From a virus: a stretch of 48,923 bases of DNA. Shown here in pieces: positions 37,998 through 44,354 of this stretch. The notes beneath the pieces are model-generated. The model was not told where the DNA came from and searched no databases. It was given only the letters and a program-made list of their open reading frames with translations. Within the stretch, counting starts at the first letter, position 1. Every line of letters begins with the position of its first letter. Where the stretch lies: positions 1 to 48,923 of the IMG/VR virus record IMGVR_UViG_3300008516_000145; one strand, 5' to 3'. The position numbers and the translations under genes are program-made.

Positions 37998-38732
37998 ATG
38001 AAGAAGTGGATAGTATTATTTCTCATTGCTGTTTTACCTTTTATCTTTGGTTTTAGCATACAGCACTATCAAGCTCAAGTTATCAAGATGAAGAAGGCTG
38101 CTGGTGATGCTTCTTGCGACCCTCTTGGCACAGCCGAACTCTATTGGGATGGTGAACACACGACAAGCACGGTAACAGCCTGTGTTAGTGGTGGGACAAA
38201 AACAGGTACACTTAGCGGGGCAACCATTAGCCAAGCGCAAGCCCGTGATACTAATTCATTATTACTCAATGCAGATGACGATTATATGTCATTTCCTATA
38301 ACAACTAAGGATATATTTGATTCTGCCGCTGGGTCTGTTTCAGTTTGGATATATGCAGATGAAACAACAACATTCAAGCCCTTTTTTGAAGCATACCACG
38401 GTGCAAATGATATGGTACAAGCAAAAGTTAATATTGATAATACCATCTGGTTAAAACACAAGGGGGATGGCTCCTCTGTTGTTGTAGAGTCAACTGATAC
38501 CATATCCGATGATACATGGACTAATATTCAGATCCGATGGTCTGTTTCAGAGAATAAAATAGGAATCAAAGTGGCTGCTGGCGATTGGTTAGATGATAGT
38601 GACGGAGATGCAGTTACAGCACTTTCAACTGAACCAACAGTCATAAAACTTGGAGCGACTGAGATTGACGGTGGCATTAATGATTTTTTCGTTGATGATT
38701 TTTGGATATGGGTGACTTATGACCAGAGTTAA
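37998..38732 (+). CDS. Secreted LamG-like protein
   Basis: 244 residues from ATG 37998, chosen for the GGAG SD 9 bases upstream; the 37983 ATG has none. MKKWIVLFLIAVLPFIFGFS is a signal-like segment. The LamG-type domain follows: AELYWDGEHTTSTVTACVSG, LLLNADDDYMSFPIT, GSVSVWIYADETTTFKPFFE, DDFWIWVTYD. Probably glycan-binding. Its end overlaps the next gene by 14 bases. Confidence 0.7.
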   Translation: MKKWIVLFLIAVLPFIFGFSIQHYQAQVIKMKKAAGDASCDPLGTAELYWDGEHTTSTVTACVSGGTKTGTLSGATISQAQARDTNSLLLNADDDYMSFPITTKDIFDSAAGSVSVWIYADETTTFKPFFEAYHGANDMVQAKVNIDNTIWLKHKGDGSSVVVESTDTISDDTWTNIQIRWSVSENKIGIKVAAGDWLDDSDGDAVTALSTEPTVIKLGATEIDGGINDFFVDDFWIWVTYDQS

Positions 38733-39924
38733 AATAATAATATTATTAATAGTTTTTCTATTCTACCCGATTGTTACTTTCGGGGGGTCGTGTACTGAAA
38801 GCAATGGCTATCTCGTTTGTGAGGATTGGGATGCTGATACCCCACCCGATCCCTGGCCTACGAAAGATGGAGAAGAATGGCATAACTGGACACCTGCCGA
38901 TTATGGTAATTGTGATGATGGAGACATAACTACAGATCAAAAAAATAGTGGTACAAGAAGTTTAATGTTGCTTAAAGCAGATGGGAAAAAAAGCACAGTT
39001 GATTTAACTCATGCCATTGCTGGAAGCCCAGGCAAGGTCTATGTTAGATTTTATCTATATATCCCATCTGGTGAAACTACGAATGTTGGCAGTTTTTGCC
39101 ACTTAGTCTTTTTAAGTACCTCTCAATCTGCTGAAGTTGCTTTAGATTTCCGAAAATGTGGTGAATATGATGGCGGTTATTATGATTGTACCTCTGTGCT
39201 TGGTGGGAAGCATGTATTGGTAGCACACAGCTATAATCCAGAACAATGGATAGGAAATAACCAAGCTGCACGTGGAGGTAGCAGAACTTATTTTCCTATT
39301 GAAGATCATGAGGCTGAATGGATACTGGTTGAATGGATGGTAGATTTTGACAATGATAAAACATCACTTTGGATCAATGAAACTGCTCATGTAATAGATT
39401 ACGATATGGCTTGGAGCTATGCAACTACTGATATGGTTATGTTTTCCGGTTTTTCCTTAAATACTTCAGGAGCAATTCATTATTACTTTGATGATATTAT
39501 TGTTGATGAAACTTATGTCGGCCCCAGGGGTGGTGGTGGAGCACCTGAAATTACTGTTACTAATGGGTTTGATGCAGATTTAAGTATTGATTTTGGGACA
39601 GTTGCAATAGGCGAAACTATGGATTGTACCGTGACTGTGAAAAATGATGGTACTGACATTTTGGAAATAGAAACGCTAACTGGATTAGCTGCGCCATTCA
39701 GTTTAGTAGATGATAATTGTACGGATGCTGACCTGAACCCAACTGAAAGTTGTACTTGTGGAGTCCGATTTTCACCAACAAGTGCTGGCTCAGCCACACA
39801 AGATACTCTTATTATTCCATCAAATGACGATGATGAAAGTTCTGTAAGTGTTACCGCAGATGGAGCGGGCGCAAATCCCAATATTAATGTAGGGCTTGTT
39901 ATAACGGGTTGTGAGGTGCAATAA
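38719..39924 (+). CDS. Secreted lyase-like protein with choice-of-anchor domain
   Basis: 401 residues. Signal-like start (KIIILLIVFLFYPIVTFGGS). Middle domain (about 60-260) resembles polysaccharide lyase jelly rolls: VRFYLYIPSGETTN, EWILVEWMVDFDNDKTSLWI, HYYFDDIIVDETYVG. After GGGG, residues 275-385 are an ASH/choice-of-anchor D-like domain (DADLSIDFGTVAIGETMDCT, CTCGVRFSPTSAGSATQDTL). Could be a depolymerase acting at the cell surface. Active-site residues cannot be assigned. Confidence 0.65.
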   Translation: MTRVKIIILLIVFLFYPIVTFGGSCTESNGYLVCEDWDADTPPDPWPTKDGEEWHNWTPADYGNCDDGDITTDQKNSGTRSLMLLKADGKKSTVDLTHAIAGSPGKVYVRFYLYIPSGETTNVGSFCHLVFLSTSQSAEVALDFRKCGEYDGGYYDCTSVLGGKHVLVAHSYNPEQWIGNNQAARGGSRTYFPIEDHEAEWILVEWMVDFDNDKTSLWINETAHVIDYDMAWSYATTDMVMFSGFSLNTSGAIHYYFDDIIVDETYVGPRGGGGAPEITVTNGFDADLSIDFGTVAIGETMDCTVTVKNDGTDILEIETLTGLAAPFSLVDDNCTDADLNPTESCTCGVRFSPTSAGSATQDTLIIPSNDDDESSVSVTADGAGANPNINVGLVITGCEVQ

Positions 39925-39933
39925 GGAGATTAT

Positions 39934-40119
39934 ATGAACGGAATATCTGAAAAGATTTTAATTGGTCTTCCTATAGCATTAGTTGGCTGGTTTGAAGTCA
40001 GAATAAGAAGCAAGGTTAATAATAAACGGTTTGAGGATTATAAAGAATATATAAAAGAACGATTCGATGACCAAAAAGATCAATTAAATAGGATTGAAGA
40101 TCATTTAAATGGTAAGTAA
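39934..40119 (+). CDS. Small membrane protein (holin/spanin-type candidate)
   Basis: 61 residues. One hydrophobic helix (ILIGLPIALVGWFEV) then a charged helix (YKEYIKERFDDQKDQLNRIE, DHLNGK). The topology and place before the endolysin suggest a lysis accessory (holin-like or membrane anchor), not proven. SD AAGGAG precedes ATG 39934. Confidence 0.5.
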   Translation: MNGISEKILIGLPIALVGWFEVRIRSKVNNKRFEDYKEYIKERFDDQKDQLNRIEDHLNGK

Positions 40120-40148
40120 GATAATCTTACAATGTTATGTAAAATATC

Positions 40149-40177
40149 TTGACTTTGCCTGAACTTACATATATACT
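40149..40177 (+). promoter_or_regulatory. Promoter before the lysis genes
   Basis: TTGACT, 17-base spacer, TATACT in the 131-base gap after the membrane gene. A 29-codon frame starting at the same TTG (ends 40238) and a 14-codon ORF inside it are also open but not convincing. Confidence 0.55.
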
Positions 40178-40250
40178 TACAGATAAGCAAGAAATGTGCC
40201 AAGAGCAAAGGAAAATCATTGGCTACCTAAATAAATAATGGGGTTTTAAA

Positions 40251-40433
40251 ATGAGTGTGCTTAACGGGGATAACCTTATTCAACAAATATCTTCTATTAC
40301 TCTCCTTTATACAGATAAGGAGCTAATAAAACATTTTAGTCCGGATGCACCTAAAGTATTTAGAAAATGTGCGGACCGAATTGAGGAAGCATATAGAAGA
40401 CAAGCAAATGAGCCTAAGAAAAAGACAAAGTAA
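40251..40433 (+). CDS. Small hypothetical protein before the endolysin
   Basis: 60 residues: MSVLNGDNLIQQISSITLLY, TDKELIKHFSPDAPKVFRKC, ADRIEEAYRRQANEPKKKTK. Helical, basic at the end. Weak SD (GGGG). It overlaps the endolysin start by 26 bases. Confidence 0.5.
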   Translation: MSVLNGDNLIQQISSITLLYTDKELIKHFSPDAPKVFRKCADRIEEAYRRQANEPKKKTK

Positions 40434-40713
40434 ATTTGCCAGGATGGTAGGCCTACTTATCCTGTTCGCTTATGAGAAAGGGTATGAACTCACCTTCGCT
40501 GATGCTCAATCTTTTCCTTCTCACAAAAGACACAGAAGAGGCAGCTTTCATTTTAAAAGGTTGGCAATAGATTTGAACATTTTTAAAGATGGAAAATATC
40601 TTAGAAAAACTAAAGACCATGAACCTCTCGGCTTGTTTTGGGAATCGATAGGTGGGACTTGGGGAGGCCGATGGGATGATGGTAATCATTATAGTTTAGA
40701 TGAAGGAAGATAA
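40408..40713 (+). CDS. M15-type peptidase endolysin
   Basis: 101 residues from ATG 40408 (MSLRKRQSKFARMVGLLILF); an in-frame ATG at 40345 is not preferred. GSFHFKRLAIDLNIFKDGKY contains the HxxxxxxxD part of the zinc site of D-Ala-D-Ala carboxypeptidase/L-Ala-D-Glu peptidase enzymes, and RWDDGNHYSLDEGR the second His. It would cut the stem peptide of murein and release progeny. Confidence 0.8.
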   Translation: MSLRKRQSKFARMVGLLILFAYEKGYELTFADAQSFPSHKRHRRGSFHFKRLAIDLNIFKDGKYLRKTKDHEPLGLFWESIGGTWGGRWDDGNHYSLDEGR

Positions 40714-40737
40714 AAACAACTTTAACAGGAGGACAAG

Positions 40738-41562
40738 ATGAGAACATTAAAAAACAAATGGCGATCAAACTTGCTAGCTTTGGGAATTAGTTTTGCTTTG
40801 GTAGCCGTTATTGTCCTGAGTGTATTAGTGAGTATAGCGTTTGCTGATAATGACAGGACTCCAATAAAAGAAACTGTCACTACAGTATATAAAGAAAGTG
40901 CTAAAGAAGAGAAATCTATTTGCCCTAAAACTAAAATGGATAGTATTTGTATGACATGCCACACTAAGGATTGGCGGGTCAAAGAGGTGCCCTGGGATGC
41001 TCATATAACTTACCCAAATACCGATACTAAAATATATAAGGATGGAGATAAACAACATGGCTATTATAAGCTCACAAACATTAAAAGTGATGTGGTAAAG
41101 AAAGTATTGGATTTTTTTGCTGATCAAAATATTAACCATGCAATATTTGAAGTGCATAGTTTTGGTGGAAGTGGGTTTGAAATGTGGCGCATTGTTGGGC
41201 TAATGAATAAATGGAAATCCAATGGAAATATCATTGAGACAAAAAGCAATGGAATTGCTATATCCGCTGGTTTTGTCATTATGGCAAGTGGAAGCAAAGG
41301 ATATAGATCGGTTAATCCCCATGCTGAATTGATGTGGCACGAAGTACAGGCAATGGAATGGCCCGAGATTGGCACTCCATCTAACACTGAAGAAAGAGCA
41401 AAAATTTATAGACATCTTCAGGATACAGCACACACCTATCTTGCTTCAGTATCAAAAATGACGAAAGAGCAACTGGATGATAAAGTTAATTTTAGAGAAT
41501 TTTGGATGACAGGCAAGAAAGCTGTAGAATATGGCTTTGCAGACGGTTTCATAAAAGAGTAA
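40738..41562 (+). CDS. Secreted ClpP/SppA-like serine protease with CxxCH motif
   Basis: 274 residues. A membrane or signal helix (15-36) is followed by SICMTCHTKDWR, in which CMTCH at 71-75 is a c-type heme attachment motif. Then the ClpP/SppA-type fold: HAIFEVHSFGGSGFEMWRIV (137-152), catalytic Ser at AIS176AGFV, His at LMWH201EV, and a final GKKAVEYGFADGFI. It would act outside the cytoplasm. The combination of protease fold and CxxCH is unusual. SD AGGAGG. Confidence 0.75.
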   Translation: MRTLKNKWRSNLLALGISFALVAVIVLSVLVSIAFADNDRTPIKETVTTVYKESAKEEKSICPKTKMDSICMTCHTKDWRVKEVPWDAHITYPNTDTKIYKDGDKQHGYYKLTNIKSDVVKKVLDFFADQNINHAIFEVHSFGGSGFEMWRIVGLMNKWKSNGNIIETKSNGIAISAGFVIMASGSKGYRSVNPHAELMWHEVQAMEWPEIGTPSNTEERAKIYRHLQDTAHTYLASVSKMTKEQLDDKVNFREFWMTGKKAVEYGFADGFIKE

Positions 41563-41847
41563 ATGGATCAATCCATCAATCATCATCTTGGGCGTTTACG
41601 AGGTCATATTCTCTTGAGAATGCCATACAAGAGAGTTAATGGAATGCCTCTATTTTTCTATAAGGGCGATGAGATTAATACTGGATTGAAAAAATCATAT
41701 TTTAAATATTTAAGGTTTAAACTAGCTGATTGGATTTCTGGAGGAATGCTATCCGACACAACTGAATGGTATAATCAGTTATTAGAGTTATTAGCTGTTT
41801 TAACAAGGCGTGTTTTAAAGGAAAGATACGATTCGCAAAGAAAATGA
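41563..41847 (+). CDS. Hypothetical protein after the protease
   Basis: 94 residues: DQSINHHLGRLRGHILLRMP, YKRVNGMPLFFYKGDEINTG, FKYLRFKLADWISGGMLSDT, TEWYNQLLELLAVLTRRVLK. It starts directly after the protease stop with no SD, so coupled translation is likely. Basic, helical; no family known to me. Confidence 0.5.
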   Translation: MDQSINHHLGRLRGHILLRMPYKRVNGMPLFFYKGDEINTGLKKSYFKYLRFKLADWISGGMLSDTTEWYNQLLELLAVLTRRVLKERYDSQRK

Positions 41848-41869
41848 ATAAAAAGAAAGGAGGTAAATC

Positions 41870-42043
41870 ATGTTTATTATATTTGCACATTTAATGACTT
41901 TTTATAAGCTCTATAAAACTTTAAGAAGTGGTTATTCTAAATTGCGTCCTATTTTATTGGAATTGGTAAAAGACTCTGCAACCAAAATTGATGATAAGGC
42001 TGTGAATGTTTTAGATGGGATTTTCTTTCAGGATGATAAGTAA
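41870..42043 (+). CDS. Small helical protein (57 residues)
   Basis: MFIIFAHLMTFYKLYKTLRS, GYSKLRPILLELVKDSATKI, DDKAVNVLDGIFFQDDK. AAAGGAGGTAAATC gives a strong SD. The N-terminus is mildly hydrophobic. It is the last rightward gene before the convergent cassette region. Confidence 0.6.
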   Translation: MFIIFAHLMTFYKLYKTLRSGYSKLRPILLELVKDSATKIDDKAVNVLDGIFFQDDK

Positions 42044-42074
42044 TAATCCTCTACCAAGCGTAGAAGGATCTCTT

Positions 42075-42172
42075 TCGCTGCCCTTAATGATAAGGACAGC
42101 GATTGCTAAATGACTAAAGGCAATTGCCGAAAGAATCCCTCACGTCAAGCTCGGATTGAAGTGGGGGATTAT
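42075..42172. terminator. Two stem-loops between convergent operons
   Basis: Hairpin 1: CGCTGCCCTT...AAGGACAGCG (about 42075-42101). Hairpin 2: AATCCCTCAC...GTGGGGGATT (about 42136-42172, one mismatch). Neither has a clear T run, but placed between converging genes they may end transcription from both sides. No gene is supported in 42044-42194. Confidence 0.4.
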
Positions 42173-42181
42173 TCATTAATT

Positions 42182-42245
42182 GTTAACGCCCCTATCAGCC
42201 ACCTGATTTATCAGGTCGGCTGGATGGTGCTGATAGGGGTGCATC
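42182..42245 (-). other. attC-like hairpin, one core degenerate
   Basis: On the minus strand: CCCCTATCAGCACCATCCAGC, CGACCTGA, loop, TCAGGTGGCTGATAGGGGC, GTTAAC. The GCGTTAAC core is intact; the opposite core reads GCACCCC instead of ...AAC. Long perfect arms (CCCCTATCAGC/GCTGATAGGGG). Confidence 0.6.
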
Positions 42246-42392
42246 TGGCAAAGGACACCAAGCTGGAATTAAAATACATTTACCCATCTGTTCAATCTTT
42301 TCATTGGCGTTTTCACAATAACTATGATTTCCTGTCTGACGCAAATAAGTACAACTATCGCAAAAACCAATATTTAATTGTTTTATTATCAT
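42195..42392 (-). CDS. Cassette-borne Cys-rich protein
   Basis: 65 residues from ATG 42392 (MIIKQLNIGFCDSCTYLRQT): GFCDSCTYLRQTGNHSYCEN, then KCILIPAWCPLPDA. A frame further upstream (TTG 42464) is open but less likely. The CDSC...YC...C..WCPLPDA pattern recurs in small phage and plasmid proteins. The end, PLSAPSSRPDKSGG, is translated attC arm, typical of cassette proteins. Metal binding is likely. Confidence 0.65.
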   Translation of the reverse strand: MIIKQLNIGFCDSCTYLRQTGNHSYCENANEKIEQMGKCILIPAWCPLPDAPLSAPSSRPDKSGG

Positions 42393-42411
42393 AAGCACCC
42401 CATCGTGTGTA

Positions 42412-42489
42412 TCAGCCGTCCGAAGTTTTTTGAGGACCGGGTGTATCAGCTTGATATGTACCAATGGACTTCTTCAAAAATTCTGACAT
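42412..42489 (-). CDS. 25-residue cassette peptide
   Basis: MSEFLKKSIGTYQADTPGPQ, KTSDG. AGGGTAAGGG is a moderate SD before ATG 42489. Between two better-supported genes in the same cassette. Confidence 0.4.
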   Translation of the reverse strand: MSEFLKKSIGTYQADTPGPQKTSDG

Positions 42490-42497
42490 TTTTTCCC

Positions 42498-42830
42498 TTA
42501 CCCTCCATATCTTACTCTATAATACATTACCGTACCCTCAACTGTCCCTATGTTATGAGCTATTTCTTTAACGGATAACATGCCCCTTACATTCCGTGGG
42601 ATTGCCTTGAATTTATCTAATTTCGTGGGGTGTCGTTGCCCTTTTGGTTGTATATTAATGCCCTGCTGTCGTAGACGTGCTAATACAACCATGGCGCTCA
42701 CACCTAATATTTCTTCTATTTTTTGAGAACTGTATTTTGGATAGAGTTTTTTCCACATCTGTTTTTCAGTATATGGAGTGTGGTATTTGTCGTTATAACC
42801 TTCTGTTATGAATTGCCAGTTGATTGTCAT
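42498..42830 (-). CDS. HTH DNA-binding protein of the cassette region
   Basis: 110 residues. Two helix-turn-helix-like segments: KKLYPKYSSQKIEEILGVSA (about 28-47) and MLSVKEIAHNIGTVEGTVMY (about 84-103). It looks like an early phage regulator or gene-switch protein. ATG 42830 overlaps the upstream stop (ATGA). Confidence 0.7.
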   Translation of the reverse strand: MTINWQFITEGYNDKYHTPYTEKQMWKKLYPKYSSQKIEEILGVSAMVVLARLRQQGINIQPKGQRHPTKLDKFKAIPRNVRGMLSVKEIAHNIGTVEGTVMYYRVRYGG

Positions 42831-42889
42831 TCATTCTCCTCTGTTCTCTCCCTCTCCTTCATTACCCTCTCATTATGTTCTCGTATCAT
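42827..42889 (-). CDS. 20-residue charged peptide, coupled
   Basis: MIREHNERVMKERERTEENE. Its SD (AAAGGAG) lies in the preceding mini-ORF, and its stop overlaps the ATG of the HTH gene. Probably a coupling peptide. Confidence 0.4.
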   Translation of the reverse strand: MIREHNERVMKERERTEENE

Positions 42890-42952
42890 TCACACTCCTT
42901 TGCCAATGCTTATCCCTGCAGCTCTTATGACTCGCATGATGCCAATCACCAT
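42890..42952 (-). CDS. 20-residue peptide after an attC-like site
   Basis: MVIGIMRVIRAAGISIGKGV. The SD (AGGAGG) belongs to the core of the attC-like site (CATTAGGAGG). Short and basic-hydrophobic. Confidence 0.4.
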   Translation of the reverse strand: MVIGIMRVIRAAGISIGKGV

Positions 42953-42956
42953 AAAG

Positions 42957-43096
42957 CCTCCTAATGCCCTAATCAGCGGCGGGGATATCCGCAAAATTGA
43001 CAAAACTTATAATATTCATCAATATTATCGTGCACACCCCCACAATTCGGACAAGCCCAAGATCTATCCCCGTCTGCTGCATTTGGTTGTTGGGAG
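42957..43096 (-). other. Long attC-like site whose loop is coding
   Basis: On the minus strand: CAACAACCAAATGCAGCAGACGGGG (left arm) and CCCCGCCGCTGATTAGGGCATTAGG (right arm) around about 85 coding bases. CATTAGG may be a decayed GTTAGG core. The loop encodes the second half of the zinc-ribbon of the 42973-43224 gene. Confidence 0.6.
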
Positions 43097-43224
43097 ATAT
43101 CAACTAATGGTCTTTGAAATTTACAAATACCATCAAATGAGCACTCCCCTTGATTGCCCATACATAGATAATGACATGGTGGGCCAGCAGTACATAAAAT
43201 TATTGTTTTATCCTTCTTACTCAT
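42973..43224 (-). CDS. Cassette protein with attC-encoded zinc-ribbon tail
   Basis: 83 residues. Two Cys clusters: ILCTAGPPCHYLCMGNQGEC..CKF near the N-terminus, and WACPNCGGVHDNIDEYYKFC, QFCGYPRR at the end, a standard zinc ribbon encoded in the attC-like loop. SD GGGAGG (43233-43238) is part of the upstream attC core GTTGGGAGG, 8 bases from ATG 43224. Function unknown. Confidence 0.75.
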   Translation of the reverse strand: MSKKDKTIILCTAGPPCHYLCMGNQGECSFDGICKFQRPLVDISQQPNAADGDRSWACPNCGGVHDNIDEYYKFCQFCGYPRR

Positions 43225-43233
43225 TTTGTTTTC

Positions 43234-43288
43234 CTCCCAACGCCTAAACTCACCAACGGTTTACCGTCTGGTGAAGTGATTGGTTATG
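43234..43288 (-). other. attC-like integron recombination site
   Basis: On the minus strand: CATAACCAATCACTTCACC, AGACGG, loop, CCGTTGGTGAGTTTAGGCG, TTGGGAGG. Arms are close to the rightward site at 6997-7067 (CCAATCACTTCAC / GGTGAGTT.AGGCG). Confidence 0.85.
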
Positions 43289-43299
43289 GTAAATATTAA

Positions 43300-43509
43300 T
43301 CAATATCCTTTTGCCTTTAGTATGGTTAATCTCCAGCCAAATGGTAGTGGCAAATACCACCGAAATTTCCCCCTTTCGGAAAATAGTTTGGGAGTATGTT
43401 TTATAGCCAGACCCCATTTCAAACCAATTAAACGTACCCAAAGAAGATTTTGTGAGATATAACCATAGATGATAAAAAAATCAAAATTTCTACTATAAAA
43501 ATGTTTCAT
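43300..43509 (-). CDS. Cassette-borne small protein (phage type)
   Basis: 69 residues: YGYISQNLLWVRLIGLKWGL, AIKHTPKLFSERGKFRWYLP, LPFGWRLTILK. A recurring small phage protein with LLWxRLxGxxxxIK and LFSER; role unknown. SD is poor (only GGTGAAATTTC). It lies between two attC sites. An alternative frame (43250-43441) is rejected. Confidence 0.55.
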   Translation of the reverse strand: MKHFYSRNFDFFIIYGYISQNLLWVRLIGLKWGLAIKHTPKLFSERGKFRWYLPLPFGWRLTILKAKGY

Positions 43510-43518
43510 GAAATTTCA

Positions 43519-43578
43519 CCATAACGCCGCCGGTAAGCCGCTGCTTCTTAGTGGTCGGCTTCAGGGGCTTGGTTAGCT
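43519..43578 (-). other. attC-like integron recombination site
   Basis: On the minus strand: CTAACCAAGCCCCTGAAGCC, GACCAC, loop, AGCGGCTTACCGGCGGCGTT, ATG. The GCCGAC/CGGCTT inner arms are as in sites 876-935 and 1637-1697. Confidence 0.8.
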
Positions 43579-43724
43579 GCTTCCCATTTCTTTATCCACC
43601 AGAAACCATAGGCGACATAAAGTTCCCTCGTTGACCGGGTACAAGCCACCAAAAAATCCGAAAAAGGACATTTTGTATCAGGCTGTGATAATTCAAACCA
43701 ATCTTGAAAAAATAAATAAAACAT
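43548..43724 (-). CDS. Cassette-borne small protein (58 residues)
   Basis: Encodes MFYLFFQDWFELSQPDTKCP, FSDFLVACTRSTRELYVAYG, FWWIKKWEAANQAPEADH. Aromatic-rich. The final AANQAPEADH and the stop are encoded in the attC arm, as in cassette genes. AAAGGT is the SD before ATG 43724. No family known. Confidence 0.6.
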   Translation of the reverse strand: MFYLFFQDWFELSQPDTKCPFSDFLVACTRSTRELYVAYGFWWIKKWEAANQAPEADH

Positions 43725-43740
43725 TTGATTACCTTTTGGT

Positions 43741-43824
43741 GGCTAACGCCTCACATGAGCCGCTATTCTCTGCCTTCTGATTCCGCAGGGCTTTCTCTAG
43801 TCGGCTCAATGTGATTGTTAAACA
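43741..43824 (-). other. attC-like integron recombination site
   Basis: On the minus strand: GTTTAACAATCACATTGAGCCG, AC, a 30-base loop with an inner hairpin, CGGCTCATGTGAGGCGTTAGCC. One of the best copies: arms CACATTGAGCCG/CGGCTCATGTG match almost perfectly. Confidence 0.9.
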
Positions 43825-44030
43825 GAAAATTGCCAATTGTAGCCAGTTTTAGTTTTAAAAACCTTTGCTTCTCCACCAGGCAATTTATAAACCCCATCAA
43901 CAGGATTGATTCCATATTCTTCTAAAAATTTTATATACAACATAAACCACGATTTTTGTAATTCTGGCACTTGTTTTCCTTCTTTAAAGTGCATTGTATT
44001 TCCATTATCGAAGAATAAAACCTCAAACAT
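43818..44030 (-). CDS. Cassette-borne small protein
   Basis: 70 residues: MFEVLFFDNGNTMHFKEGKQ, VPELQKSWFMLYIKFLEEYG, INPVDGVYKLPGGEAKVFKT. An alpha/beta small domain, not recognised. Excellent SD (AGGAGGTAATA) before ATG 44030. The stop is in the R-box of the attC that follows. Confidence 0.65.
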   Translation of the reverse strand: MFEVLFFDNGNTMHFKEGKQVPELQKSWFMLYIKFLEEYGINPVDGVYKLPGGEAKVFKTKTGYNWQFSV

Positions 44031-44050
44031 TATTACCTCCTAAATTTTCT

Positions 44051-44107
44051 TTTTAACGCCGCTGGTCAGCCGCCCACAGGGTCGGCTGCAGTAGCTTGGT
44101 TATATGG
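44051..44107 (-). other. attC-like integron recombination site
   Basis: On the minus strand: TATAACCAAGCTACTGCAGCC, GACCCTGT, GGGCGGCTGACCAGCGGCG, TTAAA. Nearly the same as 876-935 and 7183-7237, so this type occurs in all three clusters. Confidence 0.85.
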
Positions 44108-44294
44108 ATATGACATTACCATCTTTCAATTGTTTAAATAGACTTGGATTGTCCTGTAGGAAAATAGATTCATCTTCAAAGTACGTTCCAAGTCCACCAC
44201 TTTTCCTGATTTTTAAAGCTCGGCCGTATTTCTTTTGCCGAACGAGGATTAAAGTAATTTGCTTGTCTACTGCCAAATAGCCTGTTGTCTGCAT
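44100..44294 (-). CDS. Cassette-borne small protein
   Basis: 64 residues: MQTTGYLAVDKQITLILVRQ, KKYGRALKIRKSGGLGTYFE, DESIFLQDNPSLFKQLKDGN. A small beta-alpha protein, not recognised. AAGGAT may act as SD. Start and stop lie next to attC cores on both sides. Confidence 0.6.
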   Translation of the reverse strand: MQTTGYLAVDKQITLILVRQKKYGRALKIRKSGGLGTYFEDESIFLQDNPSLFKQLKDGNVISI

Positions 44295-44302
44295 TTCTTA
44301 AT

Positions 44303-44354
44303 CCTTATAACGCATTGTATTAAGCAGGATAATTTCTGCCTAATAGCGTATTAC
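44303..44354 (-). other. attC-like site, AATACGC subtype
   Basis: On the minus strand: GTAATACGCTATTAGGCAGA, loop, CTGCTTAATACAATGCGTT, ATAAGG. ACGC/GCGT and TATTAGGCAG/CTGCTTAATA pair with a 4-base bulge. It contains the last codons of the metallo-hydrolase gene. Confidence 0.65.

Noticed and set aside
42195-42464. 89-codon version of the Cys-rich cassette protein (TTG start)
   Set aside because: The extra N-terminus overlaps a separate 25-codon ORF with its own SD; ATG 42392 gives a better protein.
43250-43441. 63-codon leftward ORF in the third cassette cluster
   Set aside because: Overlaps the better-supported 43300-43509 gene in another frame and runs into an attC arm.
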